From NCBI RefSeq assembly GCF_001676655.1, contig NZ_LZDB01000001.1, forward strand, positions 62,001 through 126,000: 64,000 nt of DNA. The letters are read 5' to 3'. Below are positions 8,638-15,905 of the stretch, in pieces; the stretch's first letter is position 1; each line of letters opens with the position of its first letter. Made by a program: the position numbers and the translations under genes. The DNA is from Perlucidibaca aquatica. Lineage in GTDB: Bacteria; Pseudomonadota; Gammaproteobacteria; Pseudomonadales; Moraxellaceae. A model generated the notes under the pieces. It saw nothing but the letters and a program-made list of their open reading frames with translations. It was not told the origin of the DNA and ran no database searches.

Positions 8638-8880
8638 TCACCTAGGTTTCGCAGCTTCGACTTCTCGGAGCAACACGTAAGGGTCAAGGCCAAGCTGACG
8701 GCACACATCCAGAAACTCGATCACATCTAGCCGCCGCTCACCATTTTCTGACTTGGACACATACGACTGCGGCTTTCCTAATCGCTCCGCGAGCTGGGCT
8801 TGGCTGAAGCCCGCAGCCTTCCTTGCGTGCTTTAGTAAAAGAAGCATCTGCTTGTAAGAGTCTGCATAAATTGAGGTCAA
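8638..8880 (-). CDS. XRE-family HTH transcriptional regulator
   Basis: A compact 80-residue Cro/C1-type repressor made almost wholly of the helix-turn-helix domain: LLKHARKAAGFSQAQLAERLGKPQSYVSKSENGERRLDVIEFLDVCRQL spread over residues 14-62. It diverges from the membrane-protein gene at 8963, and the 82-bp gap between them contains GGATT repeats that could be its operator. It probably controls the rightward genes and itself, like a lysogeny-type switch of the island. The target is inferred from position only. Confidence 0.88.
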   Translation of the reverse strand: MTSIYADSYKQMLLLLKHARKAAGFSQAQLAERLGKPQSYVSKSENGERRLDVIEFLDVCRQLGLDPYVLLREVEAAKPR

Positions 8881-8915
8881 GATGAGTCGCCAGCTAATAG
8901 AACGACTCCGTTAAT

Positions 8916-8952
8916 AATCCCACTACAGGATTTAACCCAAAATAGGATTTTA
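8916..8952. promoter_or_regulatory. Repeat cluster between divergent genes (candidate XRE operator)
   Basis: AATCC (8916-8920) and GGATT (8928-8932) form an inverted repeat with a 7-bp spacer, and AGGATTT recurs at 8944-8950, 17 bp after the first copy at 8927. The cluster sits just upstream of the start codon at 8963 and faces the XRE gene, fitting a repressor-controlled divergent promoter. Confidence 0.4.
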
Positions 8953-8962
8953 CTATGAGACC

Positions 8963-9460
8963 ATGACCATCCAACCAAGCACGGAGCTACCCTTCATGTC
9001 GTCATTCTTCAGCCTATTCGGTGTGCTCGCAGCAGCCTACATAATGTTTCTAGTGTTCAAGGCACCAAGCTACGGGACACAGGTACGGCTCTACATTACT
9101 CGCATGGGCACTGAACGCTTCGGGAGCCGCCTAGCAACCCCCTATACGTGCGCTACGGTGCATGTCGCGAGGGATTGGCAGGAGCTCCTATCTCGGCTCA
9201 GGGCAAGAGGGCTAGGGCCATATGCAGCGGCAGTCGTTGCTGCAACATGGCTCCGGGACAATGTCCCAGACATTAGAGAAAAAGAGGAGCTGCAACACAT
9301 GATGGACACTATCTCCATGCACTTACGCGAGGAGTTCGAGGAGCAGTTGGCTAAGCGTTTTGGCCATGAAAAATCCCGGGACATGGCGCACACAATCTTG
9401 GATGTCACCATGATTGACGAAGGCATTGACTACTACAAAATGGGGTTCAACCTAAGATAG
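8963..9460 (+). CDS. Unknown protein with one N-terminal membrane segment
   Basis: No family recognised. The 165 residues include one hydrophobic segment near residues 12-32 (SSFFSLFGVLAAAYIMFLVF) followed by a soluble, largely helical, charged domain (RDWQELLSRLRARGLG, then EKEELQHMMDTISMHLREEFEEQLAKRFG). It is the first gene to the right of the XRE repressor and is probably repressed by it. The next small ORF starts 20 nt after its stop, suggesting one transcript. An N-in/C-in single-pass or signal-anchored protein is the most that can be said. Confidence 0.7.
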   Translation: MTIQPSTELPFMSSFFSLFGVLAAAYIMFLVFKAPSYGTQVRLYITRMGTERFGSRLATPYTCATVHVARDWQELLSRLRARGLGPYAAAVVAATWLRDNVPDIREKEELQHMMDTISMHLREEFEEQLAKRFGHEKSRDMAHTILDVTMIDEGIDYYKMGFNLR

Positions 9461-9480
9461 GTTTTCTATTGGGAGCCGGC

Positions 9481-9633
9481 GTGCTCAGCAAAGCAGAGGG
9501 CTACATCCACGCTACTCCGCGAAGACCATCAAAAAAGCTAGCCCGAGGAGTAGGTTACTCAGACTCGATGGATGCCGCTTACACCAAGTTGGACAGCATC
9601 CTGCGTCAGGAAGGGATAACAGTCAGTGAGTAA
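9481..9633 (+). CDS. Small ORF, 50 residues, unknown
   Basis: A GTG-started frame preceded by GGGAG at 9471-9475, fitting between the membrane-protein gene and the Cys-rich gene with short gaps on both sides. The product is basic in the middle (PRRPSKKLAR) and ends in a helical stretch (AAYTKLDSILRQEG). Support is the Shine-Dalgarno-like sequence, the tight spacing and an uninterrupted frame; nothing similar is recognised. Confidence 0.45.
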   Translation: MLSKAEGYIHATPRRPSKKLARGVGYSDSMDAAYTKLDSILRQEGITVSE

Positions 9634-9656
9634 TATTGGGCAACAGGAGCGACACC

Positions 9657-9968
9657 GTGGCGACACTCTCTGAACACCTCTGTGGGGACTGCGGGCTGCG
9701 GTCAACGATTAGTCCGGGCGACTCCGCCATCAGAGCTGGGGCTACACGCACGGGCTACTGCGTCCACTGTGAGGATTTTGATGCCCCATTACTGGAAGAG
9801 GGCACCTGCCTGCTGCCCCGCTCCTTGGATGTCTACCAGCGCCGCCGGTTCGTTTGTAAAACCCATTTCAGCACGCCGCTAGTGGCATGGTTTAAGGGAA
9901 TGCGTTGCCCCCGCTGCGGAGGCTCTTTTGCAAAGGTATCCAACGGTATCGAGTTCAGCGCAGACTGA
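9657..9968 (+). CDS. Cys-rich zinc-ribbon-like small protein
   Basis: I choose GTG 9657 because AGGAG lies 7 nt before it; a TTG at 9636 would add 7 residues without a ribosome-binding site. The 103-residue product has Cys pairs in HLCGDCG, GYCVHCED and MRCPRCGG plus FVCKTHF, a pattern for two zinc-binding knuckles. It could be a nucleic-acid-binding adaptor, but no family is recognised. It follows the small ORF by 23 nt and probably belongs to the same rightward transcript governed by the XRE repressor. Confidence 0.6.
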   Translation: MATLSEHLCGDCGLRSTISPGDSAIRAGATRTGYCVHCEDFDAPLLEEGTCLLPRSLDVYQRRRFVCKTHFSTPLVAWFKGMRCPRCGGSFAKVSNGIEFSAD

Positions 9969-10133
9969 GCAGCACAGCGCTTTGGTTGCCAATTCGGGTA
10001 GGAGTTATGGCAGCAATGTCCCCTAGGGTATACCCGTGCGGAACACGCATCGGCGCTTCAAATACGTCCCACAAGGGTTGACCGCATCAAAGGACACGGA
10101 TAGTCTACGGGAAGCACCCTAAAGGACATCATC

Positions 10134-10772
10134 ATGCAAACCGTCTTCTACGCTCGCGTCTCTACTACCGACCAGACTATTGAGCATCAGCAGAGGCAGG
10201 CTGAGGATGCGGGCCATAGGTTTGACCGTGTTTTCATGGATGACGGGGAGTCTGGCATCAATAAGAAGCTGGCCGACAGACCCGCTGGCAAAGAAATGAT
10301 GGGCTATCTCCGGGCCGGGGACAGCCTCGTCGTCCGCTGGATTGACCGCCTAGGCCGCAACTATGAGGATGTAACAAGCAACATTAGAGAACTGCTGGAG
10401 CGTGGCGTCATCATCAAGACGATCATCAACGGCATGGTCTTCGACGGCAGCACCACTGACCCCATGCAGAAGGCCGTCAGGGACGCGCTAGTAGCGTTCA
10501 TGTCTGCCATGGCACAGGCCCAAGGGGAAGCCACCAAGATCGCCCAGAGGGCTGGCATAGAGCACGCCAAGGCCTTCGAGGGAGAGGCTAAGTACAAAGG
10601 CAGAAAGCCTGCATACAACCGCGCACAACTTGCTACCGTTCGCGACGGCCTTGGTCATGGGATGAGGGCCATGGAGCTGGCAAAGCAAACCGGGCTATCT
10701 CGCTCAACTATTTATCGCATCAAGGATGATTATATCGCTGCTGAGAAGGCACTGGCGACATGGGGGAAGTGA
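10134..10772 (+). CDS. Serine recombinase (resolvase/invertase family)
   Basis: A 212-residue small serine recombinase. The catalytic Ser lies in FYARVSTTDQT near residue 10, RWIDRLGRN carries the conserved Arg-rich helix, and the C-terminal helix-turn-helix (AMELAKQTGLSRSTIYRIKDDY, about residues 178-199) binds DNA. Length and layout match Pin/Hin invertases and Tn3-type resolvases. A perfect 10-bp palindrome (GGGTATACCC, 10026-10035) lies about 100 bp upstream. No transposase or obvious invertible segment is beside it, so its role may be resolution of multimers of the circular island or inversion of an unseen site. Confidence 0.92.
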   Translation: MQTVFYARVSTTDQTIEHQQRQAEDAGHRFDRVFMDDGESGINKKLADRPAGKEMMGYLRAGDSLVVRWIDRLGRNYEDVTSNIRELLERGVIIKTIINGMVFDGSTTDPMQKAVRDALVAFMSAMAQAQGEATKIAQRAGIEHAKAFEGEAKYKGRKPAYNRAQLATVRDGLGHGMRAMELAKQTGLSRSTIYRIKDDYIAAEKALATWGK

Positions 10773-10821
10773 GCGCAAATTTCGAGCCAAGTCGTCACTA
10801 AGGAAAGATACATCTACATAA

Positions 10822-11343
10822 TTAACTAGGGACCGCATCGCCACCACGGGAGATACCTACGGGCTCGCTAGATAAGGTTTCCCACGTAAATAGGGCAAGC
10901 AGACGATTAGCTATTCCACGAGGGATTTTTCTAGGCCTAGTAGGCTCCGCACGGTCCCAACTGCAAATTAGCGCATGCGAAGGATTATCAGGGATATCAT
11001 TTTCGTTTTCGATGCTGTCCTCCACCACGGTCAGGACTACGGTAGGCAAGCTCCCGTTAGGCTCTTCTGACGGAATGTCGACCACCTGAATGATGTCAGA
11101 TACTCGCGCTCGCCCCAGAGACCGTATCTCCTTGGACTCACCATCAGAGTGCATTCTGTTATTAAAGTCTCTCTTGAGAATCGAGACGATTTGATCAAGA
11201 TCAAGGATGGCAAGCCTGCTTACGGACACCTCGGTTGAGGTGAATGCAGATGGCGTTGCTCGCCCTAGATTCGCATCCCAATATGGATGCATAGCAGCAC
11301 GAATGACCTCCTCACTACCGTCAAGCAAGTCGCCATTCGCCAT
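10822..11343 (-). CDS. Third gene of the TIGR04255 operon (DNPxHA-motif protein)
   Basis: Function unknown. The 173 residues contain features I associate with uncharacterised partners of TIGR04255 genes: an N-terminal HPYWD...RATPSAFTSTEVSVSRL stretch (about residues 18-45) and a later DIPDNPSHALICS motif near residue 128, followed by a basic helix (RKIPRGIANRLLALFTW). No enzyme signature is evident. Its ATG overlaps the stop of the preceding gene by one base (TAATG), so translation is coupled. The gene is the last of three on the minus strand. Confidence 0.75.
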   Translation of the reverse strand: MANGDLLDGSEEVIRAAMHPYWDANLGRATPSAFTSTEVSVSRLAILDLDQIVSILKRDFNNRMHSDGESKEIRSLGRARVSDIIQVVDIPSEEPNGSLPTVVLTVVEDSIENENDIPDNPSHALICSWDRAEPTRPRKIPRGIANRLLALFTWETLSSEPVGISRGGDAVPS

Positions 11344-11912
11344 TAAGCTGCTTCGTGCCTCTTAATCTCGTCCAGTATTTGGTTGAACCCACTAGCGCCC
11401 ATGGCGACGGACTCTTCCACACCACTACTCTCGATAAAGTAGTCAACTCTCAAAGAGTTAAACTCTAACTCCACAAGCTTGCCCGCCGCATCAGGCCAAT
11501 TAACAACGACATTGCCCTGAGCAGACATAAAGATACCCATCTTGGCTGGGAAAAACCGGGTTTTATCGAAGAAAGCAGAAAACGCTGTAACCGAGCTCAG
11601 ATTCAGGGGCCTGCTCGCCCTCCCATCCCAACCAGCCTGCAGTTGAATGAAATCTCTCAGGCGCATTAGCCCAGCCTCACCTATGACCCTTTTTGCAGCG
11701 TCGCTTAAAAGCATCGAGACAGGCCCGGGCTTGACCACTGATGACTGCCAAGTATCAGAGGTAGCATATTCTGTGAATACAGGATTCTGCAGGTCGATAT
11801 ATTGTGGCGCTGCCGAAGCAGACGGAACGGCTAAAAAGCTCGCCATAGCTACTATCGAGCTACCAAGCGTACTGAAAGCGCCTCTATTACTTATAGATAG
11901 GTTTGAGTGCAT
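11343..11912 (-). CDS. Middle gene of the TIGR04255 operon (GWDG-motif protein)
   Basis: Unknown function. ATG 11912 is chosen because GAGG stands 6 nt upstream; it lies inside the end of the TIGR04255 gene (26-nt overlap). Residues of about 15-35 are hydrophobic and end in PSASAAPQY, like a signal peptide. The core carries LQAGWDGRASRPLNLSSV near residue 92 and IFMSAQGNVVVNWPDAAGKL near residue 128, which resemble the W-D-G and dG-V-W patterns of small proteins found beside TIGR04255 genes. That neighbourhood memory is from general knowledge and not a search. The two overlaps point to a fixed three-protein unit. Confidence 0.75.
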   Translation of the reverse strand: MHSNLSISNRGAFSTLGSSIVAMASFLAVPSASAAPQYIDLQNPVFTEYATSDTWQSSVVKPGPVSMLLSDAAKRVIGEAGLMRLRDFIQLQAGWDGRASRPLNLSSVTAFSAFFDKTRFFPAKMGIFMSAQGNVVVNWPDAAGKLVELEFNSLRVDYFIESSGVEESVAMGASGFNQILDEIKRHEAA

Positions 11913-12639
11913 CAACTGCCTCGTCAGTCAGACATTTAAAGAATACAGTCTTATTGGCTAAACGAACTTGGTCTAGGGCGACTGACATCGAGCTAGCAAA
12001 GTCGCTAGGGCCCTGCGGCTGAGCTTGGGAAATCGTATCGATGTCTATTAATGCGCCCTGCATAGGGGCTACGCCCTCGGCTTGAGCAGTGACACCGCCA
12101 CTCATAGTAATAATTGTCAGAAAGCCGTCGACTATTGTCTCTGTGCGCAAAGTTGTGGTGTTTACTTTAAGATCGAGGTCGGCGATTTCAAATTTCCATG
12201 CTAGTGCTGAGCGCGGCTCCGGCACTTCATTTTCCTTGAATACATTCGTATATTTGATCGAATATCGCTCGATCATTATGACAAGGTTTGCATCGAGCAA
12301 AACAGTGAATACCTCTACTATAAGCGCTCTAAATGCAGCCCAGCCCAAGTAAGGAGCAGGGTTAGCCACAACAAGCGATCGCTCCCCAACCATGACCAAA
12401 ATGCCTTTAAATCGCAGCTGTACAAGCGGCGCAAAAGCCATCTCTGCTTGGGCCGCTCTCACTTGCTCAGGAATCATCATCGCAGGCAACTGCCGAAGGT
12501 CTGTGACGTCCATCGGATGCTTCGCAAGGAGTATGCCCGGGAAGTATGTATTCAGAGCCACATTGCTCAGAACACGAAGTTCACATACCGCCTCGATAAG
12601 AGGCTCTTTTTCGAGCCGAACCGGTAAAAGTTTTGACAT
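11887..12639 (-). CDS. TIGR04255 family protein
   Basis: Member of a sporadically distributed family of unknown function. The diagnostic N-terminal motif is LEKEPLIEAVCELRV (residues 8-22); a middle LVIMIERYSIKYTNVF matches the family's R-Y-x-N pattern, and the C-terminal LDQVRLANKTVFFKCLTDEAVDALKP matches the usual end. Start ATG 12639 gives 250 residues, normal for the family; the TTG 17 codons upstream would add a non-conserved tail. No strong Shine-Dalgarno is visible. It is the promoter-proximal gene of three overlapping genes on an integrative island, a typical setting for defence or addiction cargo, although no function is established. Confidence 0.85.
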   Translation of the reverse strand: MSKLLPVRLEKEPLIEAVCELRVLSNVALNTYFPGILLAKHPMDVTDLRQLPAMMIPEQVRAAQAEMAFAPLVQLRFKGILVMVGERSLVVANPAPYLGWAAFRALIVEVFTVLLDANLVIMIERYSIKYTNVFKENEVPEPRSALAWKFEIADLDLKVNTTTLRTETIVDGFLTIITMSGGVTAQAEGVAPMQGALIDIDTISQAQPQGPSDFASSMSVALDQVRLANKTVFFKCLTDEAVDALKPIYK

Positions 12640-13068
12640 GTGCTCGCGCGGCGCGCATCCCTTAATTTGCTTTTTCGAAGAGTAACACAAATTTATTCGT
12701 GCACTGTTGAGTGCTCAAGGTGAGCCTGCATAGCGTCTTTAAAAAGTAAGGTAAACGTATTGCCCCCATCGCAAGCCGGTGTGCCACCCTCCCAAGCAAG
12801 AATCCAAAGTGGGTCTTTTCAAGCTGGAGATGTGGGGGCTCACCAGCCCATGGAAACAGTGGAAGGCCTGTTCTAGTTCACTGGCGAACTAAAGAAAGCA
12901 TTGAAGGCATACGACCAATGCAAGCGCTTCGGTATCTGTATTGTGCTCAGCGGGAATACCGCAGTAGCATAATAAAGTACCAGATTATGGATACATCGCT
13001 GGATACATTGGCCGTCCACATGCCGCTGGAAGCCGCATAGATACTGGGTTTTGTCGTTGAATGTCGGT
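12640..13068. other. Non-coding right end of the island
   Basis: About 430 bp with no credible gene. It must hold the promoter for the three-gene minus-strand operon and carries two TGGATACAT copies close to attR. A 92-codon minus-strand frame at 12873-13151 runs through attR and the terminator and is not credible. Confidence 0.5.
12988..13008 (+). repeat. Two TGGATACAT repeats, right end (putative integrase arm sites)
   Basis: Copies at 12988-12996 and 13000-13008, one helical turn plus two bases apart (12 bp), 60 bp inside attR and in the same orientation as the copy at 4571-4579. Pairing one copy at the left end with two at the right is typical of an attP split by integration. Confidence 0.5.
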
Positions 13069-13089
13069 TCCCCGCCATCTCCACCAAAT
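13069..13089 (+). repeat. attR: 21-bp direct repeat
   Basis: An exact copy of the ssrA 3' end at 4488-4508. The sequence before it does not resemble the rest of ssrA, so this is the displaced chromosomal end of the gene rather than a second tmRNA. A strong terminator follows 10 bp later. Confidence 0.9.
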
Positions 13090-13098
13090 GCAAGACCT

Positions 13099-13132
13099 AA
13101 AACCCGCCCAGCGAACGCTCGGCGGGTTTTTT
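13099..13132 (+). terminator. Rho-independent terminator, displaced ssrA terminator
   Basis: Arms AAAACCCGCC (13099-13108) and GGCGGGTTTT (13121-13130) with an inner AGCG/CGCT stem, ending in six Ts. It lies 10 bp past attR, where the terminator of uninterrupted ssrA would be. Confidence 0.85.
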
Positions 13133-13231
13133 CTTGGCCGCTAGCCCACAAGCGGTTAGTCTCAGTCGGCCACTATAAAAAGAAAAGGCGAGCAGCCATC
13201 TAAGCCGCTACGTCTACACACGAGAAAAATC

Positions 13232-15229
13232 ATGAATCACATACGACGCATGTCTCGGGGCTGCTACGCCCTTTTGCTGACCCTCACGCTTACCGCCTGC
13301 GACAACGTGCCCCTGGCATCTGATGCCGATGCCCAAGGCCACACGCCAGCGACGGCCGCCACTCGCGAGGCCAACGCCAGTGTGCTCAAGCAACTCGACT
13401 TCACCGACCAGCAGGATTTTGCAGATGCTAAACGCGGCCTCATTGCCCGCGATCCGCTGCTGAGGGTGCTGCGCACCACTGAAGAGGGCAGCAGCATCGT
13501 GTGGGACATGCCCAGCTATGACTTCATTAAAGGGCCCGCTCCCGACTCAGTGAACCCCAGCCTGTGGCGACAAGCGCAGCTCAATAATATTCATGGCTTG
13601 TTCAAGGTCCGCGACGGTGTGTATCAGCTGCGCGGCTATGACATTTCCAACATGACGATTATTGAAGGGCGCACAGGTTGGATCATTGTGGATCCTCTCA
13701 CGGCCAAAGAAACGGCCGCCCGTGCCATCGCTTTCGCTCGCCAACACTTAGGAACTAAACCGATCGTTGCGGTGATTTTCACCCATAGCCATGTTGATCA
13801 CTTCGGTGGCGTGCTGGGGATTGTCACTGCAGAGCAAGCCCGTCAGAAGAAATTACGGGTGATCGCGCCAACGGGCTTTATGGAAGAGGCCACCAGCGAA
13901 AACGTGCTGGCGGGCGTCACCATGCTGCGCCGCTCCATGTACATGTATGGCAAGAATCTGGCGCATACGCCGCGTGGCCACATCGACACTGGTCTTGGCA
14001 AAGGCACGGCCTATGGCACGATTGGTATTTTGGCGCCCACTGAGCTGATTACCCATACGGGGCAAGAGCTGACGATCGATGGCCTGCGCTTTATTTTTCA
14101 GAATACGCCGGCATCCGAAGCCCCTGCTGAAATGACCTTTTATTCACCCGACATGAAGGCGTTCTTCGGCGCTGAGCTGGCATCTCACACCCTGCATAAC
14201 CTCTACACCCTTCGCGGTGCCAAAGTGCGTGACGCCCTTAAGTGGAGTGACTATTTGGAAGAGGCGCTCACACTGTTTAGCGATGCCGAGGTCTATATCG
14301 GCGGGCACCAATGGCCGGTGTGGGGAAAAGAGCGGGTACAAGCCTTGCTGGAAACTCAGCGCGACACGTTTAAGTTCATTCACGACCAGACTTTACACCT
14401 TGCCCTGCAGGGCTATACCCCGCGTGAGATCGCTGAGGAGGTAAAGCTACCCGCCAGCCTCAATAGCGTGTTCTCCAGCCGAGGTTATTACGGCACCGTG
14501 GCGCACAACACCAAGGCCGTCTATCAATTCTATTTCGGTTGGTACGACGCCAATCCTGCCAACCTCAACCCCCTGCCGCCCGAAAGTGCCGCCAAAAAAT
14601 ACGTGGAATTCATGGGGGGCGCCGATGAGGTGCTGAAGAAAGCGCAGCAGAGTGTGGATGCCGGCGAGTACCGCTGGGCCGCTGAAGTGCTGAATCACTT
14701 AGTGTTTGCCGAGCCCGGTCACGCCAAAGCCAAGGCTCTGCTCGCGCATACCTACGACCAACTGGGCTATCAATCGGAGTCGGCACCTTGGCGCGATGCC
14801 TATTTGACGGGGGCGTATGAGCTGCGCCACGGCAAACCGGAAAAGGTTCTGGATATGAGCAGCACGCAAGAGCTGCTGCGCAATACGCCAATCCCGCGTT
14901 TTCTCGAGGCCATGGCAGCCCGTTTGAAAGCGGACAAAGCCGAGGGCAAGGCGCTGAAGGTGAACTTTGTCTTTACCGACAGTGGCGAGAGCTATGCGCT
15001 GCAGGTCAAAAATGCGGTGCTGCATCACCGATCGGGCACTGATGCCAATGCCACGGCTACGCTGAAGCTGACGCGCGACATTTACTTAAAAATGATCATG
15101 GGCAAAGCCGGCCTCAACGACACCTTGCTCTCCGACGACCTTCAAGTTGAAGGCAGCCGAGTGGATCTGGTGCGCTTTTTCGCACTGTTTCATCAGCCCA
15201 ATGGCAGCTTCAATATCGTCACGCCCTAA
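13232..15229 (+). CDS. Linear alkylsulfatase (SdsA-type), lipoprotein
   Basis: Hydrolyses alkyl sulfate esters such as SDS to alcohol and sulfate. Lipobox LTLTAC puts the lipidated Cys at 23, so the enzyme is membrane-anchored outside the cytoplasm. The metallo-beta-lactamase motif THSHVDH at residues 184-190 (His185, His187, Asp189, His190) binds the zinc pair, and AELASHT and IGGHQWPVWG supply further ligands. The alkylsulfatase dimerisation region follows, then a C-terminal SCP2-like domain (about residues 550-665). The 665-residue length is normal. It is the first chromosomal gene after the island; no regulator is adjacent. Confidence 0.93.
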   Translation: MNHIRRMSRGCYALLLTLTLTACDNVPLASDADAQGHTPATAATREANASVLKQLDFTDQQDFADAKRGLIARDPLLRVLRTTEEGSSIVWDMPSYDFIKGPAPDSVNPSLWRQAQLNNIHGLFKVRDGVYQLRGYDISNMTIIEGRTGWIIVDPLTAKETAARAIAFARQHLGTKPIVAVIFTHSHVDHFGGVLGIVTAEQARQKKLRVIAPTGFMEEATSENVLAGVTMLRRSMYMYGKNLAHTPRGHIDTGLGKGTAYGTIGILAPTELITHTGQELTIDGLRFIFQNTPASEAPAEMTFYSPDMKAFFGAELASHTLHNLYTLRGAKVRDALKWSDYLEEALTLFSDAEVYIGGHQWPVWGKERVQALLETQRDTFKFIHDQTLHLALQGYTPREIAEEVKLPASLNSVFSSRGYYGTVAHNTKAVYQFYFGWYDANPANLNPLPPESAAKKYVEFMGGADEVLKKAQQSVDAGEYRWAAEVLNHLVFAEPGHAKAKALLAHTYDQLGYQSESAPWRDAYLTGAYELRHGKPEKVLDMSSTQELLRNTPIPRFLEAMAARLKADKAEGKALKVNFVFTDSGESYALQVKNAVLHHRSGTDANATATLKLTRDIYLKMIMGKAGLNDTLLSDDLQVEGSRVDLVRFFALFHQPNGSFNIVTP

Positions 15230-15326
15230 GTGGAGCACCAAGCTGTACAGACCTACATCATCTCGACAGATTGGTGCAATAACTGGCATGCTAAATTTGC
15301 CCTACTAAATCACTTGGACCAGCAAC

Positions 15327-15875
15327 ATGGCCTCGACCAGACCCACGCATTACCCTTCATTGATCATTGGCTTTCATTGGTTAGTGGCCGCCCTTGTTTT
15401 AGCCGCGTTTGCGCTGGTGTTTGTTGCAGAGGAGTTAGGCGATAAGTCACTGAAAGGCACACTCATCACCCTGCATAAAAGCATTGGCATCAGTGTGCTT
15501 TTTATCATGGTGCTGCGCATCATGATGACGCTTACTATCGTGCGCCCCGCCGCTGCGCCAGGCCCTCGCGCTCTTCGCATCGTCGCGCAATCTGTGCACT
15601 GGGCGTTTTACGGACTACTCATCGCCATTCCATTCCTAGGTTGGTGGATGAGCAGTGCGGCAGGCAAACCTATTAATTGGTTTTTCTTGTTTGAAGTGCC
15701 TTCCGTCGCCGCCCTGGACATGCCATTCGCAAAGGAGCTGAAGGAATGGCATGAGGAGCTCGGCGAGATTCTGCTGGTCTTGGTTGGCCTTCATGCAGGT
15801 GCAGCGCTTTGGCACCATTACGTTAAAAAGGACAACACGCTGCAACGCATGCTGCCCAAGAAAAAAAGCCCATAA
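15327..15875 (+). CDS. Cytochrome b561 family protein
   Basis: A four-helix inner-membrane dihaem cytochrome of the prokaryotic b561/YceJ type, which passes electrons between quinol and a periplasmic acceptor or superoxide. Four hydrophobic segments are visible across 182 residues. Candidate haem-ligand histidines are in IIGFHWLV (His17), TLHKSIG, QSVHWAFYG and GLHAGAALWHH. It has a basic C-terminal tail (KKDNTLQRMLPKKKSP) on the cytoplasmic side. It stands alone, 97 bp after the alkylsulfatase gene, and converges on the cupredoxin-like gene. Confidence 0.9.
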   Translation: MASTRPTHYPSLIIGFHWLVAALVLAAFALVFVAEELGDKSLKGTLITLHKSIGISVLFIMVLRIMMTLTIVRPAAAPGPRALRIVAQSVHWAFYGLLIAIPFLGWWMSSAAGKPINWFFLFEVPSVAALDMPFAKELKEWHEELGEILLVLVGLHAGAALWHHYVKKDNTLQRMLPKKKSP

Positions 15876-15905
15876 GTTAATTTTCTGGGGAGTTGAGCAG
15901 CCCCC

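Larger units (their letters stand above)
4509..13089. mobile_element. 8.6-kb integrative island in ssrA
   Basis: The element is delimited by 21-bp direct repeats at 4488-4508 and 13069-13089. A tyrosine integrase is the first gene next to ssrA, and TGGATACAT repeats lie near both ends. Cargo in order: integrase, lipoprotein, ParB-fold protein, XRE repressor, membrane protein, small ORF, zinc-ribbon-like protein, serine recombinase, three-gene TIGR04255 operon. No phage structural, replication or conjugation genes are visible, so it is either a satellite-like element relying on a helper or a small genomic island. The gene density is lower, and the intergenic regions longer, than in the flanking chromosome. 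Confidence 0.88.

Noticed and set aside
13045-13092. A tRNA gene at the right end of the island
   Set aside because: Only the 21-bp acceptor end of ssrA is present; no anticodon or D arm can be drawn.
12873-13151. 92-codon minus-strand frame spanning attR
   Set aside because: It crosses the att repeat and the displaced terminator, so it is not a gene.
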